Positions 52,701 through 64,000 of a stretch of 64,000 nucleotides of DNA are shown here, one piece after another; the first letter of the stretch is position 1; each line of letters starts with the position of its first letter. A program made the translations under genes and the position numbers. A model generated the notes under the pieces. That model saw nothing but the letters and a program-made list of their open reading frames with translations, did not search any database and was not told the origin of the DNA. The stretch lies in assembly GCF_027942865.1 (NCBI RefSeq), contig NC_134515.1, positions 25,008,227-25,072,226 on the forward strand, in the 5' to 3' direction. Source of the DNA: Odontesthes bonariensis. Its lineage: Eukaryota; Chordata; Actinopteri; Atheriniformes; Atherinopsidae.

Positions 52701-55700
52701 ATTTGCTGTGTCACAAGAATGCATGAAACAGCAAAATCTCTGAGAATTTGCAATAGGTCCCCAAGTGCACCAATTAAATGTGCAGCATACAGTAAATGCA
52801 TGCTTAGTGTGTATGCAGCACAGTTTGTGTGCATGTGCCAGAAGACACATTGTGAATTGGTAAGCAAGTTCATTCCAGCAAGGTTCATATTCAGACTGCA
52901 AAAAGGAGCCTGATTAGCATATATGCAGAAAGGCTTTGCATGCTTGACATCCTCTCAGCCCCTCTGCTGGAGATAGCCACGCACACAACATCCACTGATT
53001 ACATTGATATGTAGATTCATGCATCTGCAAAGATTAGTTATTCATTAATTTATTTGCTTTGAATTCTCGGGTGAGTGTACCTCAGACAGAAGTCTGGGGC
53101 AGACTGAATGAATATGAGGAGAAATGTCACAAATGATCACACTAAATCCACATCAATATTGTGCAGCTTCAGTGACCCACAACAACATAAATCCAACGGG
53201 CCATTATGATTAAGAAACTCCTTTGGCACTGGGCTTAAAACAGGGAAAGTATAAACATAATTATCAGCCTTTTCATCTTCACAGCAGAATTAGCTTTTCC
53301 TGCTCTAAGTGGGCTATGAGGATTAATGATGGCAGTGTGTGTGAGAGTGTATAAGCTGTAGCGTTCTGTCATCCTTTCAAAAAAAGCATCATGGATCACC
53401 AGTTTGCTTCCTCCGTGTCCTCTCTCTTGCAGCCACACTGCAAGCACTTTTTAACTTTAAAAATAGGCTCGCAACAGAGTGTGCCAGGAAATGCTAAACA
53501 CCAAACAATGTTCCAATGCTCAGATCTGGCCACAAAATGGAGCTGATTTGTGCTCTTCACGACAAAAAATAGTATCACATTAATTGATGCCATCTATATC
53601 AATTAATGTGTGCAGTGTTGATGGGTATACCTTATGTCTAGTGTCAGCTTATGGTCAAGTTTATTTATATGCCCAATTAATCAACTAGGCAACTAGGCTT
53701 CACATCATCTGCATTATGAAACAGGGAATGAAAGTGAAACTCCCCAGGCTTCAGGGGTGTTCCCATCACTTGCTTATTAAGAAAGAGACAAAACAGATAT
53801 TATTAGGCGTTAACAAATAAATGCAGAATTATATAAAAAGAAGAATTACTGCTGTTTCTAGAATTAGTACCTATTTGGTGCTATCACAGGAGTAGGTGTT
53901 ACACTTAAATCTATAACCTGTGAGTTTTTAGAGATGCTGGAGGCTCAGGTTTAGTAGAAAGGGCTGGAGAGACAGGTGAAGTTTCAGCACTCTGTAGACT
54001 GTAGATCTGTACACAAACATTCGCTAGTCTCTGCTATCAGAACATTCAAAATATATGGTCCAGTCTAAATGTTATGAGCTCACAATAATTTGAACATGTT
54101 TTTAATTAAACTGAATAGGTAATGAATAACAATCTTGTCCAATGCAAATTTCCACGTCAATGCTGATGAAACGATGATGCTCTGCACCTTCTTTTAAATG
54201 GAATCCGAATGCCAAAGAAAAAAACAAAACAACTTATGACTTTCTCAAGTACAGATCAAGACAACTCAGCCCTCCAGGTACTGCTACATTTCCAGGGGTC
54301 TGACATTGAATCAGTGTCTTGATACAAATGGAAGTCTAATGAATTATTCGCTCTTTTAAGCCCCACATTCGGCAAATGATTAAAGGAAACATAGCTTGAA
54401 GTTGGGTTTATATTTTAGAATCGAATGTTGTTTTTCTTTTGAGACCAAAAACAGATTAATTACAAACGCTTTTATGTTTACGCTGGATTATGGCAATATC
54501 ATCTGCGTGCATTCATCTTTGCAAAGCTTATACACACAAAGGATACTTGCAAGCCATATGCTTGGATTGATAGTTCAATTTGTCCTCCTGCTGACCCCAC
54601 CATCTGCATATTTCTTATTGAGATTACCTCAGTCTGCTCCTATGGAAGTATGGAGAGTTATGGACTTCTCTCCCAAGACTTATTTCCCCTCTATCTGCTC
54701 CTAAAGACAAAGTCACAATACAACCTTAGATATTGTAACATTTTTCATTGCCTGCTGTTTTTTCTTTTTTCTTCACATAGAGAAACACTCAACATGATGG
54801 AAACCCTCAGCCATTTATGTATTAATATATGGCTTTTTTATTGTCTAACCCCTGACCAGCTGCAACTTACAGCAAAGTAGAAAAAGTGAAACAAATGCCA
54901 TACATTTTTCATTATTGTTGCACACAATGAAAAATGTAAGTGTGTTACAATTTACAAAGGAAAATGTGTGCATGTAACAATTTTTTTGGTGAAACTGCTA
55001 AGTTTCGCGCCAATATGGTGGCACATTTGGCAGCAAATGTTCGAGCTGATTAATCTCCTTCTATAATCACCTGCAATACCCATGACAGTTATTTACTCTG
55101 ATGACTTATTTCTGTTTAATCTCTAAAATGTACGATTCCAATGTTTCTTTCATTCATTTTTTATCTTATGTACATTTCTGGATTATCTTTGAGTGCGCAT
55201 TTTGCATTTTCTGTTGTGTAACCATTTCCTGCCCTGGCCAGGACGCTCAAGCAACAGTCCAGTCTCTTGGCTGAATGAAGGTTAGATAAATTCCAAAATA
55301 GATTCCGTCATCTGTATTGGAAACTTGAGCTGAATCTCCTGATCACAAATCAAATCAAATGTAACGAACACAGAACTGATCTTGGCACAATGATGTCAAC
55401 TTAAGACAGAGAAGCAGAGCAATAGATCAACTTTTGTTGACATCCTCTCAATTCAAATAAGAGACTCGTTATCTCTGAAGCACAGGGAAAACAAAGCATT
55501 TTTTCTTTTGCATATAAAAACATTGATAATGAAACATAATAAAGTGAACCTCTCACCGTGGAGCGGCAGAAAATTGCCGCCCCAAACCAAAAGACTAACT
55601 GTGTTCTGCTAGATTGCTCCCAACTAATCAAGATCTTCCTCCTCCTGTCCTCCCCCTGCCGAAAAAATGATGATCAATGGCTATTGTAGATAAAAGACAA

Positions 55701-55914
55701 CAGTCCGGGCTGTTGCTGTGGTGACTTGTTTTCATAGGTAATGATGCTAAATTACACAACTAGTAATAAGGGATGCTACTAAGTCATCCATCTGGGAATA
55801 GTTTATATGAGCTGCCATCATAGGCATTTTTCAAACCCCAGTCCACTCAAACATACATCTTTCTGTTCCTGACCTGTCTCTCTTTCTCTCTCACTCACAC
55901 ACGGACACACGGAC

Positions 55915-55917
<3 letters not shown>
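49777..55917. other. Intergenic stretch, no gene recognised
   Basis: Many short open frames but none with splice context or known motif. I see no complete transposon. It could hold regulatory DNA for the flanking genes; sequence alone cannot show that. Confidence 0.4.

Positions 55918-55918
<1 letters not shown>

Positions 55919-55976
<58 letters not shown>
55919..55976. repeat. (CA)n microsatellite
   Basis: Nearly pure AC dinucleotides, broken once by ACGC near 55947. Confidence 0.95.
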
Positions 55977-55978
<2 letters not shown>

Positions 55979-56148
55979 AGACTGACACACACAGTTTGCC
56001 ACGAGCTACTAAAGGGGACATCTCATTCTTTTATCCAGGGCGAGTCATTGTGGTGGTGTCAGCTGGTGCCGTCTCTTTTATCACACTGGAAGCTAATGGA
56101 AGCAGCAACTGCAGGAGGTGGGGGAGACGATGCAAGCTCACACACGCA

Positions 56149-56151
<3 letters not shown>

Positions 56152-56188
<37 letters not shown>
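56152..56188. repeat. Second (CA)n microsatellite
   Basis: About 18 CA units, 175 bp to the right of the first tract. Confidence 0.95.
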
Positions 56189-56190
<2 letters not shown>

Positions 56191-56410
56191 TATAGATACA
56201 CACTGAGCCGTGAGAGGCAGGGGAGATGGGGCGAGCGGGGACGCCAGGCCCCACGGCTAGAGCTGTTTTGTGGCGATGCTTTTCTTGCTCGCCGAGGCCC
56301 CTCTATCAGCGTCTCTTTCTGACACTCAAAAAGAAAAAAAAAAGTACAGAAGGGATTCAAACACTTTTCTCCTCTAATGTCTTTTCCTTTTTTTATTGTA
56401 ATGATTAATC

Positions 56411-56427
56411 TCTCTCTCTCTCTCTCT
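56411..56427. repeat. Short (CT)n run
   Basis: About eight CT units in T-rich sequence. Confidence 0.8.
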
Positions 56428-56752
56428 TTTGTTTTTTGCTGGATGTCATCTTAACCCAAAGCTGCCAAGGAAAAGGTTTTACTTAATCTCACCTGGCCTC
56501 ATCCGACCTTGTAAATGTATTGGTTTCATGTTTTCTTAAATCTCATGACTGGAACTGTTCTGTGGACAGGGCTAATTTACAAGGGTGGAAACAACAGCCA
56601 ATTACTGCAAGAGGATTCAAAGCAGCGTGCATCTTTTGATAGGGTAATTGACCTGATTCAGTGGCAGTGTTGTCAGAAACACTGTTGCATTGAAGACACA
56701 TGCTATTAGGGATGATGCCAGGCATGTATTGTATTCTTATTTTCTATAACTC

Positions 56753-58584
56753 TTTATTTTTTCAGTCTTTTTCTGTTTGTATAACATAACAATCGTGCTT
56801 TATCATTTGACACCATTTAGATACATATCATGTTTATATTATGTTTTACATTAGGCAGTGAGACAGTTAAAAATATACAAAACAATATTGTTTAACTAGA
56901 CATAGTTTTCTATTTTTTCAATATAATCGTATCTTTATCATCATCAACATAATTTCATATATTTCTGTAAGATATGTGCTTTAGCTTCTGTGATCAAAAT
57001 ATTATTGCAGAAAACAGCAACTCCATTTTTTCAACATTTAGACAATAACTTCCAATGTAGTACAGACATTCACAGTTACATGTTTTACACAGTACAGTTT
57101 TACAACAAACTTCCAGAGAAAACTGTGGTAGAGTAACTTTATACAAAATTCACAGGACATGAACTGGAGCCATTTCCCATTTTCGCTCAGTTGTTTTGCC
57201 TTTCGAAGTAAACATGTTCCGTTCTACCAGATGCCTTTCACAGTAGCTGCCATAGAAGCAAACTAACATTGTCCTAACACGCCATGGCAAAAGTCTGGGG
57301 AAATTAAAGCTTGATGCTTTTTACTAGTAAACCAAAGACAACATAAACAAAAAGAGAAACAGACCACCTGCTTACTGGCCTGCACTTATACATCTACATA
57401 TGTATTGCTGAATACATATTGATCAAAGTATGATTGATCATGATGACACATTTAGAGAAAAAAAAGAAAAAAAAATCATGACTTTACTCAAACACAGAGT
57501 TGGTCCCCTTTTTTGTGCTAGCATACAACATATTTTGTAGTTCTGGCCAGTCATGTAAACAGACTATGGCTTGGCTGAAATTGGTGTGCTGGCTTAAGGC
57601 CTTCTCTGTTCTTCTTCTTTTGATTTGTCAGGAGACATTTTTAGAAAGTTTTCAATGATGTTCCTGAGGAAAGCATGCAAAACGTAAACAGGATTGACTG
57701 TCAGCATTAAGGGATAGTTAATGTTTGTAAATCACTTTTCTAACCCTGTTGCTTCTTCTTCTTCTTTTTTTTTTCTAAATAGTTTTTACTTCTTTGTACC
57801 CTGTGCTTTGCCAACCGAATGCTAAACGGCATAGTTTTTGCTTTTGTCTGCCTATTGATTTTGGTCCTCCATCACAACACATATAGTATAAAACATCCTA
57901 AAAATAATTCTAAAAATGCTTTGATCACATAAAAGTTTTCTCTCTCTTTTTTTTTTTTTTTTACTGAAAAAAACGGAAGGAAAAATAACAGTCTCTCTCA
58001 CACACAAAATCTTTTGCAACACATACTGGATTGCTCCAGAGCTCTCATCGCGAACTTCTTATTGGCATTGTGCTTACTCAGAGCTCCCTGTCTGCCTTGC
58101 GGCTTGTAGTTTGCCTCACAGAGAGCAACGTTTGGAAAAGAGACAACTGTGTGAGGTTTAGTAAACATCCACAGAAAAAATTGACGCCACCCTTTGCACT
58201 CTTCAATGATGTCAATTTTGTTCACTACTTCATCTACTATATTCACACGGTATTTACTTGATTCATTAAGATATTTAACAAGTCTCTAATCTATATCTAA
58301 GATTTTTTTCTTTTTTCACAGTATAACACAGTATGTTTACATGTTTTATTCAGAGTTACGCTTGTACTTGTGAACACTAACAGTCTTTGATATTGTTTTC
58401 AGAATTCAAACCAACAATAAGACATCATTGGCTTGATTTTACAAATGCAGAAAAAATGAAACATGGTTGGAAAATCTGTTTTGATCACATATTGCCCCTG
58501 GAGGTAGGTGAATCAATTAAAATCTTGGAAGTCCCTTGTAATGTTCTCTTTTGTCTACATGCTCCATGAGGGTTTCTTTGTTGT
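56753..58584 (-). other. slc6a1: Probable slc6a1 3' UTR
   Basis: Noncoding sequence beyond the slc6a1 stop. Minus-strand AATAAA signals sit at plus-strand 58345-58350 (about 235 bp after the stop) and 56753-56758 (about 1.83 kb). I did not find an extra exon that would restore the usual GAT-1 C-terminus (KEAYI-like). Confidence 0.45.
58345..58350 (-). terminator. Candidate proximal slc6a1 poly(A) signal
   Basis: TTTATT on the plus strand reads AATAAA on the minus strand, 235 bp past the stop codon. Use of this or the distal site is unknown. Confidence 0.4.
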
Positions 58585-63787
<5,203 letters not shown>

Positions 63788-64000
63788 TCAAGTTATGCAT
63801 TTAAAAACGAGCGATGCTCCGCTAAAACTGCGCTGGCGCATTACTGAAAACACAGCAACGTAAATGAATTAGGATTGCAAATGTAACTGGGTGATCGGAA
63901 TTAATTATTTTAATGTTATCGATACAGTCAATTAAGTAAGCTCGACAAAATGCATCGCAGCGATGTCTGGGTCGTGCAGTGTGCATGAATTAGCTGTGAA

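Noticed and set aside
55919..56188. Twin CA tracts as a CRISPR-like or other repeat-spacer array
   Set aside because: They are simple dinucleotide microsatellites with no repeated spacer structure.

Overview
The window is vertebrate nuclear DNA, almost certainly from a teleost fish. It holds four multi-exon protein genes with short GT-AG introns, long poly-T and CA/CT microsatellites, and decayed L2-type LINEs, Tc1/mariner-like, hAT-like and PIF/Harbinger-like elements, a tRNA-derived SINE and a solo LTR. There is no sign of prokaryotic or organellar sequence.

Layout. (1) 1-7.8 kb: the 3' 15 exons of raf1 (RAF proto-oncogene kinase, + strand), from the Ras-binding domain to the stop codon and poly(A) signal. 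A PIF/Harbinger-like MITE sits in one intron. (2) 7.8-18 kb: a gene-free stretch holding a Tc1 fossil scrap, a minus-strand L2-type LINE that has lost its YADD catalytic box, a solo LTR, a minus-strand Tc1-like fossil split by a tRNA-SINE, and an 84-base hairpin. (3) 18-27.7 kb: the complete coding region of syn2 (synapsin II, IIb-type end) on the - strand. (4) 30.1-38.4 kb: vgll4 (TEAD cofactor) on the + strand, with a nested pair of hAT-like elements in intron 4. (5) 38.4-56.7 kb: intergenic. Its centre is a transposon graveyard: a Tc1-like fossil split by a hAT MITE, a second Tc1-like fossil, and a 5'-truncated LINE with intact RT motifs but a frameshift. (6) 56.7-64 kb: the 3' 13 exons of slc6a1 (GABA transporter GAT-1) on the - strand, running off the right edge.

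The order and relative orientations raf1 > syn2 < vgll4 > slc6a1 < match human 3p25 (RAF1, SYN2, VGLL4, SLC6A1). The genes that lie between them in human (MKRN2, TSEN2, PPARG, TIMP4, TAMM41, ATG7, HRH1) are not visible here. This fits one copy of a block duplicated in the teleost genome duplication and then thinned by gene loss. The four genes are linked by ancestry, not as an operon: RAF1 is a MAPK-pathway kinase, synapsin and GAT-1 are presynaptic proteins, and VGLL4 represses YAP/TEAD transcription.

The most unusual coding feature is the slc6a1 last exon. The normal short GAT-1 tail is replaced by a tail of about 118 residues rich in Pro, Ala, Asn, Ser and Thr. I found no evidence of a wholly new system. 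The strongest noncoding observations are three separate nested-transposon sites, two of which (44961-45470 and 34253-35383) have clear 8-bp target-site duplications.
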